IMG/VR virus record: IMGVR_UViG_3300022939_000007
Coordinates: 1-64,000 of that record
Source of the DNA: a virus
DNA: 64,000 nt
Direction: 5' to 3' (one strand)
Shown: one piece after another, positions 32,829 to 41,117 of the stretch
How positions within the stretch are numbered: the stretch's first letter is position 1
Layout of the letters: every line of letters starts with the position of its first letter
Translations under genes and position numbers: made by a program
Notes under the pieces: model-generated
The model's database searches: none
Seen by the model: only the letters and a program-made list of their open reading frames with translations
What the model was told of the DNA's origin: nothing

Positions 32829-33173
32829 ATGTCAGATAATGAAAATCAGGTGAATGAAGAACCTATCGAAGAGCCAATTCTATATCGGACTAGTTCAAAT
32901 GGTAAAGATATTAGATTCAATCCAGGCCTTCCGCACGATAAACTGATGCAAGAACTTTTAAACAATAGACAAATTGTAGAGGCAAGTCCTCATATTGTTC
33001 AGAAAGTTTTGAACATGGAATGGAAATGGTTTGAACGCAGAGTAATTAAATGGTTAGGAGATACGGAGTATTCTAGAAAGTTGCAGCAATCTCTGAGAAA
33101 CCATATTAAAAATGAGAAAAAATGGGTTGAGCGTGGTGCAAAAGCCGAAGAAGTTCAAAAATATCAAGGATAA
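32829..33173 (+). CDS. Hypothetical protein (114 aa)
   Basis: The N-terminal 25 residues are acidic, followed by L-Y-R-T-S-S-N-G-K-D-I-R-F-N-P-G-L-P-H-D-K-L and a Trp-rich helical C-terminus (M-E-W-K-W-F-E-R-R-V). The ATG follows the previous stop by 3 bases, so it is co-transcribed. I do not recognise it. Confidence 0.65.
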   Translation: MSDNENQVNEEPIEEPILYRTSSNGKDIRFNPGLPHDKLMQELLNNRQIVEASPHIVQKVLNMEWKWFERRVIKWLGDTEYSRKLQQSLRNHIKNEKKWVERGAKAEEVQKYQG

Positions 33174-33188
33174 CATAGGAGTGATATA

Positions 33189-33467
33189 ATGAAATTAGAT
33201 TATACAAGCAGTTTAAAATTACGAGCATTAATTCGTAAATATGAATTTGAAAGAGATGCAGCAATTGCAAATCTTCAAGTATATTTCGAAAATGGTGCTG
33301 GTGTAGGGGATCATGGAGATACTATTGGATCTATGGATGATTTAGTTACGCAGTTGAATGAAGCGGAAACTAAACTAAAAACTATTATTGCTTATTTTGC
33401 AAATGTTCCACAATCACAACCAGTACCAGTTTCTACAGAAGAAGCACCATCAACAGATGGCAATTAA
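33189..33467 (+). CDS. Hypothetical helical protein (92 aa)
   Basis: Residues 1-75 form two probable helices around a G-A-G-V-G-D-H-G loop (L-R-A-L-I-R-K-Y-E-F-E-R-D-A-A-I-A and L-N-E-A-E-T-K-L-K-T-I), with a flexible Pro/Ser/Thr tail. TAGGAG precedes the start. It overlaps the next gene by 11 bases. Function unknown. Confidence 0.6.
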   Translation: MKLDYTSSLKLRALIRKYEFERDAAIANLQVYFENGAGVGDHGDTIGSMDDLVTQLNEAETKLKTIIAYFANVPQSQPVPVSTEEAPSTDGN

Positions 33468-33804
33468 GGTAGTCAGACTTCTATCTGGCGAAGAATTGAT
33501 GGGAGATATTGAAGATAAAGGCGAAGGTAAGTATTTCTTAAAAAATGCTTGTCAAATTGTCACTTCATATGCAGATACAACAACAGCAACAGCAAGAGTT
33601 GGTCTGTCTCCCTTCATGCCTTATACAAAATCGTCTGATGGAATAGAATTAGAAAAAGCATATATTGGATTTATTGTTGATCCTGTAAATGAACTAACTA
33701 CGGAATATAATAAAGTATTTGGTAGTGGTTTAGTTCTTCCCCCAAGCAAACCAACACTTACTACATCTCCGCCCCGCGGCAATCATGGTTTTGTAAAAAT
33801 ATAA
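33457..33804 (+). CDS. Sm/Lsm-like small protein
   Basis: A 115-residue protein opening M-A-I-K-V-V-R-L-L-S-G-E-E-L-M-G-D-I. The L-x-S/T-G-E-E-(L/I) turn and following strands (Y-F-L-K-N-A-C-Q-I) are Sm-fold-like, matching the style of the protein at 16852. I take the ATG at 33457 because upstream in-frame sequence only shadows the previous gene. Marine T4-like phages often carry two or more such proteins; their role is unknown. Confidence 0.55.
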   Translation: MAIKVVRLLSGEELMGDIEDKGEGKYFLKNACQIVTSYADTTTATARVGLSPFMPYTKSSDGIELEKAYIGFIVDPVNELTTEYNKVFGSGLVLPPSKPTLTTSPPRGNHGFVKI

Positions 33805-33809
33805 AAACC

Positions 33810-33838
33810 TTGACAATTTGAATTTTATAGTATATATT
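33810..33838 (+). promoter_or_regulatory. Host-type promoter for DNA polymerase
   Basis: TTGACA, 17-base spacer, TATATT, 11 bases before the gp43 start. The transcript leader would be very short. Confidence 0.75.
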
Positions 33839-33848
33839 ATGAGGTATT

Positions 33849-36380
33849 ATGCGTTTTTATACTAATGTACAAAATATTGGAAACAAAATTCTTGTTAGAG
33901 AATATAACAATGGTGAACGAAAAAAATTAAGGTTAGATTATAAACCATCTTTATTTTTTGAAACAAAAGACAGAACATCAAAATATAAATCTCTTGATGG
34001 AAAAAATCTAAAAAAAGTAACATTTTCGGCCATTAACGAAGCAAGAAGTAAGATGCGAGAAGTCGAAGGACTGTCTCCTATTTACGGAATGACGCCTTTT
34101 ATCTATCCATTTATATCTGATACTTATAATGATATGGAATTTGATATTGATAAAATCAATATCGCAACACTTGATATTGAGGTTGAATGTGAACAGGGAT
34201 TTCCAGAACCAGCAGCTGCGGCTGAACGAGTGAATGCTATTACTTTAAAATATAATGGACTTTATACAGTTCTTGGTCTTGGAGATTGGGAACATAAAAC
34301 TCCAGAAGTCGAACATCTGAATATCAAATATTACAAATGTACAAGTGAAATGGAACTTCTACGTTCATTTCTGAATTTGTGGGAGTCTGCTGATATTGAT
34401 ATTGTAACTGGATGGAATGTAAACTCTTTCGATATATTATATCTTGTAAATAGAATTACTAAAATCTTGGGCGAAGAACAGATGAAACGTCTGTCACCTT
34501 GGCGTTCTGTAAACAAAGTTCAAAAAAATATTAGAGGACAACTTACAGAACATGTTCAGCTACTTGGATTAAACATTATTGATTATCTTGACTTGTATAG
34601 AAAATTTACATATGTCACCAGAGAATCTTATCGATTAGACCATATTGCATTTGTTGAACTTGGCCAAAGAAAACTTGACCACTCTGAATTTTCATCGATG
34701 CATCTATTTTATAAGATGGACTATCAGAAATATATAGATTATAACATCATTGATGTTGAACTTGTCGATAGACTTGAAGATAAACTAAAATTGTTGGAAC
34801 TTCTCATTACTATTGCATATCAGGCAAAGGTTAATTATGATGAAGTTTTTTCTCCAATCAAAACATGGGACTCGATTGCGTTTAATCTTCTAAGACGAAA
34901 CAAGATAGTAATTCCACCAAAAACAATAAGTCAAAAGACTGAGGCCTATGCCGGTGCATATGTAAAAGATCCAATTGTTGGAATGCATGATTGGGTCATG
35001 TCTTTTGATTTGAATAGTTTGTATCCACATCTTATCATGCAATATAATATCTCACCAGAAACATTAGTTGAAACAGATCGTGTTGATACAAATGTAAATA
35101 CTTTGTTAGAGAAAGGAACGGACACAGAAGCATGTCAACAATATGGATATTCTCTCACACCAAATGGCGTTCTTTATGATAATTCAAAAAAAGGATTTCT
35201 TCCAAAATTGATGCAAGGTATGTATGATGACCGTGTACAATATAAGAAAGAAATGTTAAAATGTAAACAGAGAAAGATTGACGGCGACGGCGATCCAGTG
35301 GAATTAGATAAGAAAATCGCCGCACTAAACAACAAACAAATGGCAGCAAAAATTCTTCTCAATTCAGCTTATGGTGCGTTAGGAAATCAATATTTTAGAT
35401 ATTTTGATATTAGACAGGCTGAGTCGATTACTTTATCTGGTCAACTAAGTATTCGTTGGATTGAGAAAAAAGTAAACGAATACATGAACAAGGTATTAGG
35501 AAATGAAGAACAGAAAGAATATGTCATTGCAAGCGATACAGATTCGATATATGTTGTTTTTGGTGACTTGGTACAAAGAGTGTTTGGAAAAGGAGATTCG
35601 ATATCGGAGAGTGATGGTGGTATACAAACCGAGCGAGTGGTATCATTTCTTGATAGAGTTGCTCAGGAGAAATTGGAACCTTTTATTGATAAGGCTTATA
35701 AAGAACTTGCTGAATATATGAATGCATATGACCAAAAGATGGTAATGGCTAGAGAGGTGATTGCATCAAAGGGTTTGTGGACTGCGAAGAAGAGATATAT
35801 CTTAAATGTTCATGATAACGAAGGAGTCAGATATAAAACCCCAGAACTAAAAATTATGGGTATTGAGGCTGTTCGTTCTTCAACTCCGGCTGCGTGTAGA
35901 GATAAACTAAGAGAATCCTTTAAAGTTATAATGAAGGGTGATAATGATGAGTTGATTGAGTTTATTGATAAATTTAGAGAAGAATTTAAAACAATGGATG
36001 TACCAGACATTTCTTTTCCAAGAAGTGTTAATGGCCTAAAGAAATACTTTGATTCGAAAGATTTATATACAAAAGGCACACCAATTCATGTGAAAGGTGT
36101 GATTCATTATAATAATTTGGTGCAAAAACACAAACTTGGAATGTCTTATCCTTTAATTAAGGAAGGCGAAAAGATTAAGTTTGTATATTTGAAAGAGCCA
36201 AATCCGATAGGAAACAATACAATTGCAATTCAAGATTCTTTACCAGAAGAATTTGACTTGCATCGATATATTGACTACAACAAACAATTTGAAAAGGCGT
36301 TTCTTGACCCTATTCAAACTATCACAGACACAATTGGTTGGAAAACTGAAAAAATATTTACAATTGATGACTTTTTTTAA
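33849..36380 (+). CDS. 43: DNA polymerase gp43 (family B)
   Basis: An 843-residue family B polymerase with 3'-5' exonuclease. Exo motifs: T-L-D-I-E-V-E (about residue 108) and N-V-N-S-F-D-I-L-Y. Polymerase motifs: motif A S-F-D-L-N-S-L-Y-P-H-L-I, motif B K-I-L-L-N-S-A-Y-G-A-L-G-N and motif C A-S-D-T-D-S-I-Y. The C-terminus (K-I-F-T-I-D-D-F-F) is a likely clamp-binding tail. Promoter, recombinase and helicase genes flank it. Confidence 0.97.
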   Translation: MRFYTNVQNIGNKILVREYNNGERKKLRLDYKPSLFFETKDRTSKYKSLDGKNLKKVTFSAINEARSKMREVEGLSPIYGMTPFIYPFISDTYNDMEFDIDKINIATLDIEVECEQGFPEPAAAAERVNAITLKYNGLYTVLGLGDWEHKTPEVEHLNIKYYKCTSEMELLRSFLNLWESADIDIVTGWNVNSFDILYLVNRITKILGEEQMKRLSPWRSVNKVQKNIRGQLTEHVQLLGLNIIDYLDLYRKFTYVTRESYRLDHIAFVELGQRKLDHSEFSSMHLFYKMDYQKYIDYNIIDVELVDRLEDKLKLLELLITIAYQAKVNYDEVFSPIKTWDSIAFNLLRRNKIVIPPKTISQKTEAYAGAYVKDPIVGMHDWVMSFDLNSLYPHLIMQYNISPETLVETDRVDTNVNTLLEKGTDTEACQQYGYSLTPNGVLYDNSKKGFLPKLMQGMYDDRVQYKKEMLKCKQRKIDGDGDPVELDKKIAALNNKQMAAKILLNSAYGALGNQYFRYFDIRQAESITLSGQLSIRWIEKKVNEYMNKVLGNEEQKEYVIASDTDSIYVVFGDLVQRVFGKGDSISESDGGIQTERVVSFLDRVAQEKLEPFIDKAYKELAEYMNAYDQKMVMAREVIASKGLWTAKKRYILNVHDNEGVRYKTPELKIMGIEAVRSSTPAACRDKLRESFKVIMKGDNDELIEFIDKFREEFKTMDVPDISFPRSVNGLKKYFDSKDLYTKGTPIHVKGVIHYNNLVQKHKLGMSYPLIKEGEKIKFVYLKEPNPIGNNTIAIQDSLPEEFDLHRYIDYNKQFEKAFLDPIQTITDTIGWKTEKIFTIDDFF

Positions 36381-36392
36381 TAGGAGAATAAT

Positions 36393-37412
36393 ATGACATC
36401 TGGACTAATGAGTAAGTTAAGAAAGAATACGTCTTTCAAAGATGGAAGAGTTAATACTTTATCAGAATCGCCGTTTTTACATGAAAAGGATAATATTCCT
36501 ACAAATATTCCAGCAATGAATGTTGCATTTTCTGGATCACTGGAAAAAGGATTTACTTCTGGTTTGACAATGATTGCAGGTCCAAGTAAACACTTTAAAA
36601 CGGCATTTGGTTTGATTATGATGAAATCGTATCTAGACAAATATCCAGATGCGGTTGCTCTTTTTTATGACAGTGAATTTGGAACTCCACAGAACTATTT
36701 TGATGTATTTGAAATTGATACCACAAGAGTAGTTCACATTCCAGTTACTGATTTGGAAGAATTGAAATTTGATATGGTTTCTCAGCTAAAAGAAATAGAA
36801 ACAGAAGATAAACTTTTTATCATGGTTGATTCTGTAGGAAACCTTGCATCGAAAAAAGAAGTAGAAGATGCGGAGAATCAAAAGTCTGCCGCTGATATGA
36901 CAAGAGCAAAACAATTCAAATCTTTGTTTAGAATGGTAACACCACATCTAACAATGAAAGATATTCCAATGGTTGCAATTAACCACACATATGACTCACA
37001 GGGGTTATATCCAACTAAGGTTGTATCTGGTGGCACTGGAATGTATTATAGTGCTGATACTATTTGGATTATTGGTAGACAACAAGACAAGGTTGGTACA
37101 GAAATTCAAGGATATCATTTCGTAATCAATGTAGAGAAATCTAGATTTGTAAAAGAAAAATCTAAAATTCCAATTTCAGTTTCATGGGAAAATGGTATAG
37201 ATAAAACTTCAGGTCTTCTTGACATGGCGGTAGATTATGGTGTAATATCCAAATCAGGTGGATGGTATCAGATGGTTGATCCAGAAACTGGAGAAGTAGA
37301 CGATAAAAAGTTTCGTGAAAAAGAAACACATAATATGGAATTTTGGGAAACTTTATTACAAGATTCTAAATTTGATGGATTTTTGAAAAAGAAATATAGA
37401 GTAGGTAACTAA
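36393..37412 (+). CDS. uvsX: RecA-like recombinase UvsX
   Basis: A 339-residue strand-exchange ATPase. Walker A is the T4-type G-P-S-K-H-F-K-T (about residue 64) and Walker B lies in F-I-M-V-D-S-V-G-N-L; V-A-I-N-H-T-Y and V-S-G-G-T-G-M follow. UvsX with UvsY performs recombination-dependent replication and repair. TAGGAG precedes the ATG. It overlaps the next gene by one base. Confidence 0.95.
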   Translation: MTSGLMSKLRKNTSFKDGRVNTLSESPFLHEKDNIPTNIPAMNVAFSGSLEKGFTSGLTMIAGPSKHFKTAFGLIMMKSYLDKYPDAVALFYDSEFGTPQNYFDVFEIDTTRVVHIPVTDLEELKFDMVSQLKEIETEDKLFIMVDSVGNLASKKEVEDAENQKSAADMTRAKQFKSLFRMVTPHLTMKDIPMVAINHTYDSQGLYPTKVVSGGTGMYYSADTIWIIGRQQDKVGTEIQGYHFVINVEKSRFVKEKSKIPISVSWENGIDKTSGLLDMAVDYGVISKSGGWYQMVDPETGEVDDKKFREKETHNMEFWETLLQDSKFDGFLKKKYRVGN

Positions 37413-37738
37413 TGGCAATTTGGGCTTCTGATTTTATATATCAACAGAGAATGCAGATTTGTAATTCTTGTGAAGAGTTTGTAAAAACATTAAAGGTATG
37501 TAAATCTTGTGGATGTTTTATGCCTGCCAAAGCTAAAATTGCTAATCTAAGATGTCCAAAAGACAAATGGACAGAAGTTTATGGAACAGAAGATCAAGAA
37601 CCAAAAACTTTGTCTTTACATAAAGGCTCAGATGATATAGAGAAAAAGAAAGAGTCTTTATTAAGACAGGCACAACATTTAAAAGATGAGTCCGATAGGT
37701 TGTTTAGAGAGGCTAAAAAATTAGATGGAACTAACTGA
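37412..37738 (+). CDS. Small zinc-ribbon protein
   Basis: A 108-residue protein with two Cys pairs (C-N-S-C at about 18-21 and C-K-S-C-G-C at about 31-36, with another C-P near 51), followed by a charged coiled-coil tail (I-E-K-K-K-E-S-L-L-R-Q-A). It overlaps both uvsX and gp41, so it belongs to the replication operon. A DNA- or protein-binding adaptor is plausible; the family is not known to me. Confidence 0.65.
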   Translation: MAIWASDFIYQQRMQICNSCEEFVKTLKVCKSCGCFMPAKAKIANLRCPKDKWTEVYGTEDQEPKTLSLHKGSDDIEKKKESLLRQAQHLKDESDRLFREAKKLDGTN

Positions 37739-39110
37739 ACAAGTTGTTATGAATTGTTTGTTTTCGGATGATGCTTATGTAAGAAAGGCATTGCCGTTTA
37801 TAGAACGAGAATATTTTCAAACCGAATCCAATAAAATTATTTTTGATATGATTAAGAATCATATCGAAAAATATAATGATTTGCCTACCAAAGAATCTTT
37901 ATTGATTTCTTTAGACGATATAAATGTTTCTGAAAATATTTACACAGAATGTTCTCAGTTTATAAATTATCTCCATAATCAAAGAGATGAACATAGAAAT
38001 AGTGAATGGCAATTGGATGCAACTGAAAAGTGGTGTCAAGATAGAGCTATATATAATGCGGTGATGAAATCTATCAATATCATTAATGAAGATTCTCCAG
38101 AAAAAGGAAACATGCCAAAGATTTTGAGTGAGGCTCTTGCAGTTTCATTTGATAGTAATATTGGTCATGATTTTATTGATGATTGGGAAGAACGATTTGA
38201 CTTTTATCAGAGAGTTGAAGAAAAAATTCCATTTCATCTTGATATGTTAAATCGTATCACGAAGGGTGGACTTCCAAAGAAAACATTGAATGTTGCACTT
38301 GCTGGAACTGGTGTTGGTAAATCTCTGTTTATGTGTGATTGTGCAGCAAACCATCTTCTAATGGGATATGATGTTTTGTATATTACATGTGAAATGGCAG
38401 AAGAAAAGATTGCAGAAAGAATTGATGCAAATCTTTTAAACACCAGCATTCAAGATGTTTCTGCAATGGCAAGAGGTACATTTGATAAAAAGATTGATCG
38501 AATCAAGAAAAAGACAACTGGTAAAATGATTATCAAAGAGTATCCAACAGCTGTCGCAAATGCAAATCATTTCAGACACTTGTTGAATGAGTTATCTTTG
38601 AAGAAGAATTTTAGACCAAAAGTTATCTATATTGATTACCTAAATATATGTGCATCTGCAAGAATTAAACCTGGCGCTGGTGCAAACTCATATACATTGA
38701 TAAAATCAATTGCAGAAGAACTAAGAGGTCTTGCTGTTGAAAATGATGTGCCTATTGTGACTGCAACACAGACGACCAGAGGTGGTTATGCAAACAGTGA
38801 TGTTGATTTGACTGACACATCTGAGAGTTTTGGTTTGCCTGCTACAGCAGATTTGATGTTTGCTCTAATATCAACAGAAGAACTTGAAGATATGGGACAG
38901 ATATTGATTAAACAATTGAAGAATCGATATAATGATCCAAATGAAAATAAAAGATTTGTTGTTGGAATTGATAGACCAAAAATGAGGTTGTATGATGTTG
39001 AAGATGACGCACAGGATGAATTAATACAGGAAAGAACTGATAATACTTATAGAGAAACATTCTCTAATAAATCTAGCAAAAAGATAGGAAAAGTGGAGAT
39101 TAAACTATGA
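37725..39110 (+). CDS. 41: Replicative helicase gp41 (DnaB-like)
   Basis: A 461-residue hexameric helicase. The N-terminal helical domain is followed by a RecA-like core with Walker A A-G-T-G-V-G-K-S (about residue 197), Y-I-T-C-E-M-A-E, Walker B K-V-I-Y-I-D-Y-L-N and T-A-T-Q-T-T-R. It unwinds the fork with primase gp61, encoded at 52142. It overlaps its neighbours at both ends. Confidence 0.94.
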   Translation: MELTEQVVMNCLFSDDAYVRKALPFIEREYFQTESNKIIFDMIKNHIEKYNDLPTKESLLISLDDINVSENIYTECSQFINYLHNQRDEHRNSEWQLDATEKWCQDRAIYNAVMKSINIINEDSPEKGNMPKILSEALAVSFDSNIGHDFIDDWEERFDFYQRVEEKIPFHLDMLNRITKGGLPKKTLNVALAGTGVGKSLFMCDCAANHLLMGYDVLYITCEMAEEKIAERIDANLLNTSIQDVSAMARGTFDKKIDRIKKKTTGKMIIKEYPTAVANANHFRHLLNELSLKKNFRPKVIYIDYLNICASARIKPGAGANSYTLIKSIAEELRGLAVENDVPIVTATQTTRGGYANSDVDLTDTSESFGLPATADLMFALISTEELEDMGQILIKQLKNRYNDPNENKRFVVGIDRPKMRLYDVEDDAQDELIQERTDNTYRETFSNKSSKKIGKVEIKL

Positions 39111-39739
39111 CGGACGAAAAAGAAGTAGTAAATTTTGAGGTAGACCAAGAAACTTTTAGAGTTAAACCACCAGATGGTAACATGGCTTGGATTTCTGTAT
39201 GGGACAATGTTTTGTCAGCAGAAAAGTGTGAAGAAATTATTGAAGAGTTTGAAAAGGCTTCTGAATATCATAAGAAAACAGAACATCCAGAATATAGAAG
39301 TTTTACTGAATTGAATTTTTTTGATCCAGCACTTCTTTCTGCAAATCCGAAGTTTGAAGAACTATCAATGGAACTTTTAGGGAAAGTTTCCGAATATGTT
39401 GAGAGTTATAGACAACACAATAATATCGCATTTTTTCCTCAACAATGTCATAATGAAGAAGTGAGAATGAAAAAATATTTTGCTGGTTCTGAGGACGATT
39501 TCAAATACCATGCGGATGTTGGTGATTATGCTTCTGCAAGAAGATTTCTTGTGTGCTTCTTTTATCTCAATACTGTAGAGGAAGGGGGAGAGACCGTATT
39601 TCCTGATTACAATACAAGTATCTCACCAGTACAGGGCAGACTCGCAGTGTTTCCGCCTTTTTGGACGCATCCACACCAAGCTCAGCCCGCTGTATCCAAT
39701 GATAAGTACATTGTAGGTACATATCTACACTACATGTAA
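39107..39739 (+). CDS. 2-oxoglutarate/Fe(II) oxygenase (prolyl 4-hydroxylase type)
   Basis: A 210-residue oxygenase: iron-binding H-x-D in Y-H-A-D-V-G (about residue 135), G-G-E-T-V-F-P, and the distal His in W-T-H-P-H-Q with the 2-oxoglutarate-binding K in N-D-K-Y-I-V-G-T. 2OG oxygenases are common in cyanophages and other marine T4-like phages; they probably hydroxylate protein side chains. The sequence is of the P4H type and not of the TET/JBP type that acts on DNA bases. Confidence 0.85.
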   Translation: MTDEKEVVNFEVDQETFRVKPPDGNMAWISVWDNVLSAEKCEEIIEEFEKASEYHKKTEHPEYRSFTELNFFDPALLSANPKFEELSMELLGKVSEYVESYRQHNNIAFFPQQCHNEEVRMKKYFAGSEDDFKYHADVGDYASARRFLVCFFYLNTVEEGGETVFPDYNTSISPVQGRLAVFPPFWTHPHQAQPAVSNDKYIVGTYLHYM

Positions 39740-39742
39740 AAT

Positions 39743-39750
39743 TATAAATA
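39743..39750 (+). promoter_or_regulatory. T4-type late promoter (TATAAATA)
   Basis: A perfect box 3 bases after the oxygenase stop, 39 bases before the next start. It likely drives the late accessory block that follows. Confidence 0.75.
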
Positions 39751-39788
39751 GTGGTATTAACTCAATATATAAAGGGTAATTCCATTTC

Positions 39789-41117
39789 ATGGCTTATAAT
39801 TATAGACCAAAATCATCCCAAGATATAAAAGATCTTGGGGTGGTAATGAGTAAAGAAAAAGTTTTGGTTTCATTATTCGAAGAAATGAAATCGAACTTTG
39901 GAAAATCTTTTGATGAATTTATTACAATAGAGACAGGTAGCGCAGGATTCGGAAACGCAAAGATTCTTAATGATTTTAAGAATATGGTCGATATAAATTC
40001 ATATAAGAAAAAATATATAGGAATATCTCTTAAATTTGGAAATGGATCTAATCCAAGTAGTAATGCTCCTACTACTCAACAACAAGAATTAATTACTCTT
40101 AAAATATTTGAAGAATTATTATCTAGTAAAACAAAAAATTACAAGAAATTCGACCAATTGCTTCCGACACTCTTAGAAATATATCCCAATCTTCCATATG
40201 AAAAGTCTTGGTATAATTCGTTTGAATTGCAATTTAATCAAATCGAAAAAGAAACCAAACTACCCAATAGTACATTTGATGTTTATAATCGTGATGGTGG
40301 ATTTATGGATTATATATCAAAATTAGTAAATAGTAAGTTTGATATTGCAAAGAAAGATTCGTGGAATCCTGCTGATATATGGCTTTTAAGGTCGTCTGCT
40401 TATAAAAAATACGAAGCGATGTTAAATGAAGCGGTTAGTATTCAAGAGTGTAATGCCATATTAGTTTCTGCGTATAATAATACAGACATTGTTGGTATTT
40501 CTTTGAAAAAGAATGATGGAAAAAAATTAAATTATGATTTAATAAATTTAAAATCTTCTACTAAAGAAAGTTCTGTAGACTATTCAAAGTTTCTTTTAAA
40601 TATTCCATATAATGAAAAAACAAAGTCTTTTACTTCGGTTACTAGTCAATTAGAAGTAAAATACCAAAACAAAACTTATCGTATGGGAGTAAAAAGCAAT
40701 CAGGCTCAAATTGGAAACATCACATATGAGTTTGTTGGAACTGGAGCTGCTGCGTTTTTAGGAAAAGTTCCAAAAGATATGTTGAAACTTGAATTAAAAA
40801 AAGATGGATACTTGATGCCAGAACACACTCATTATATGAAGTTTGATAGGAAAGATTTTGAAAATAAAATATCGGTTATAAAAAGAAATAAAACACTTTT
40901 TACAATTGATGGAAATTTAGATAAATTTGTAGACCAACTTGAAGAATCTTGGTCAAAAGGAAGAAGTAAAGATAATGTTGTTATATCTCAAATCGTATGT
41001 TTTGCATATATTATAGCAAATTTATCATTATCTAGAAGAAAAGAGTTTATAAGGGATTTATTTTTTATGGCACAGAAAAAAGGCCCAATGTTCGGCCCAT
41101 TTGGAAAGTTATACTAA
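39789..41117 (+). CDS. Hypothetical late protein (442 aa)
   Basis: The product is mixed alpha/beta and Lys-rich, with no signal peptide. The most distinctive segment is W-N-P-A-D-I-W-L-L-R near residue 200, followed by N-A-I-L-V-S-A-Y and G-I-S-L-K-K; a G-x-G-A-A-A-F-L-G-K-V loop lies near 320. W-N-P-A-D-I-W followed by (V/I)-G-I-S-L-K-K recurs in uncharacterised phage proteins. G-I-S-L-K resembles the core strand of some PD-(D/E)xK nucleases, but I would not assign one. It sits behind a late promoter and overlaps the ligase-like gene by one base. Confidence 0.7.
   Translation: MAYNYRPKSSQDIKDLGVVMSKEKVLVSLFEEMKSNFGKSFDEFITIETGSAGFGNAKILNDFKNMVDINSYKKKYIGISLKFGNGSNPSSNAPTTQQQELITLKIFEELLSSKTKNYKKFDQLLPTLLEIYPNLPYEKSWYNSFELQFNQIEKETKLPNSTFDVYNRDGGFMDYISKLVNSKFDIAKKDSWNPADIWLLRSSAYKKYEAMLNEAVSIQECNAILVSAYNNTDIVGISLKKNDGKKLNYDLINLKSSTKESSVDYSKFLLNIPYNEKTKSFTSVTSQLEVKYQNKTYRMGVKSNQAQIGNITYEFVGTGAAAFLGKVPKDMLKLELKKDGYLMPEHTHYMKFDRKDFENKISVIKRNKTLFTIDGNLDKFVDQLEESWSKGRSKDNVVISQIVCFAYIIANLSLSRRKEFIRDLFFMAQKKGPMFGPFGKLY

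Noticed and set aside
39107-39739. 2OG/Fe(II) oxygenase as part of the DNA modification pathway (TET/JBP-like)
   Set aside because: Its motifs are of the prolyl 4-hydroxylase type, it lies 14 kb away in the replication operon, and similar genes are common in marine phages without cytosine modification.
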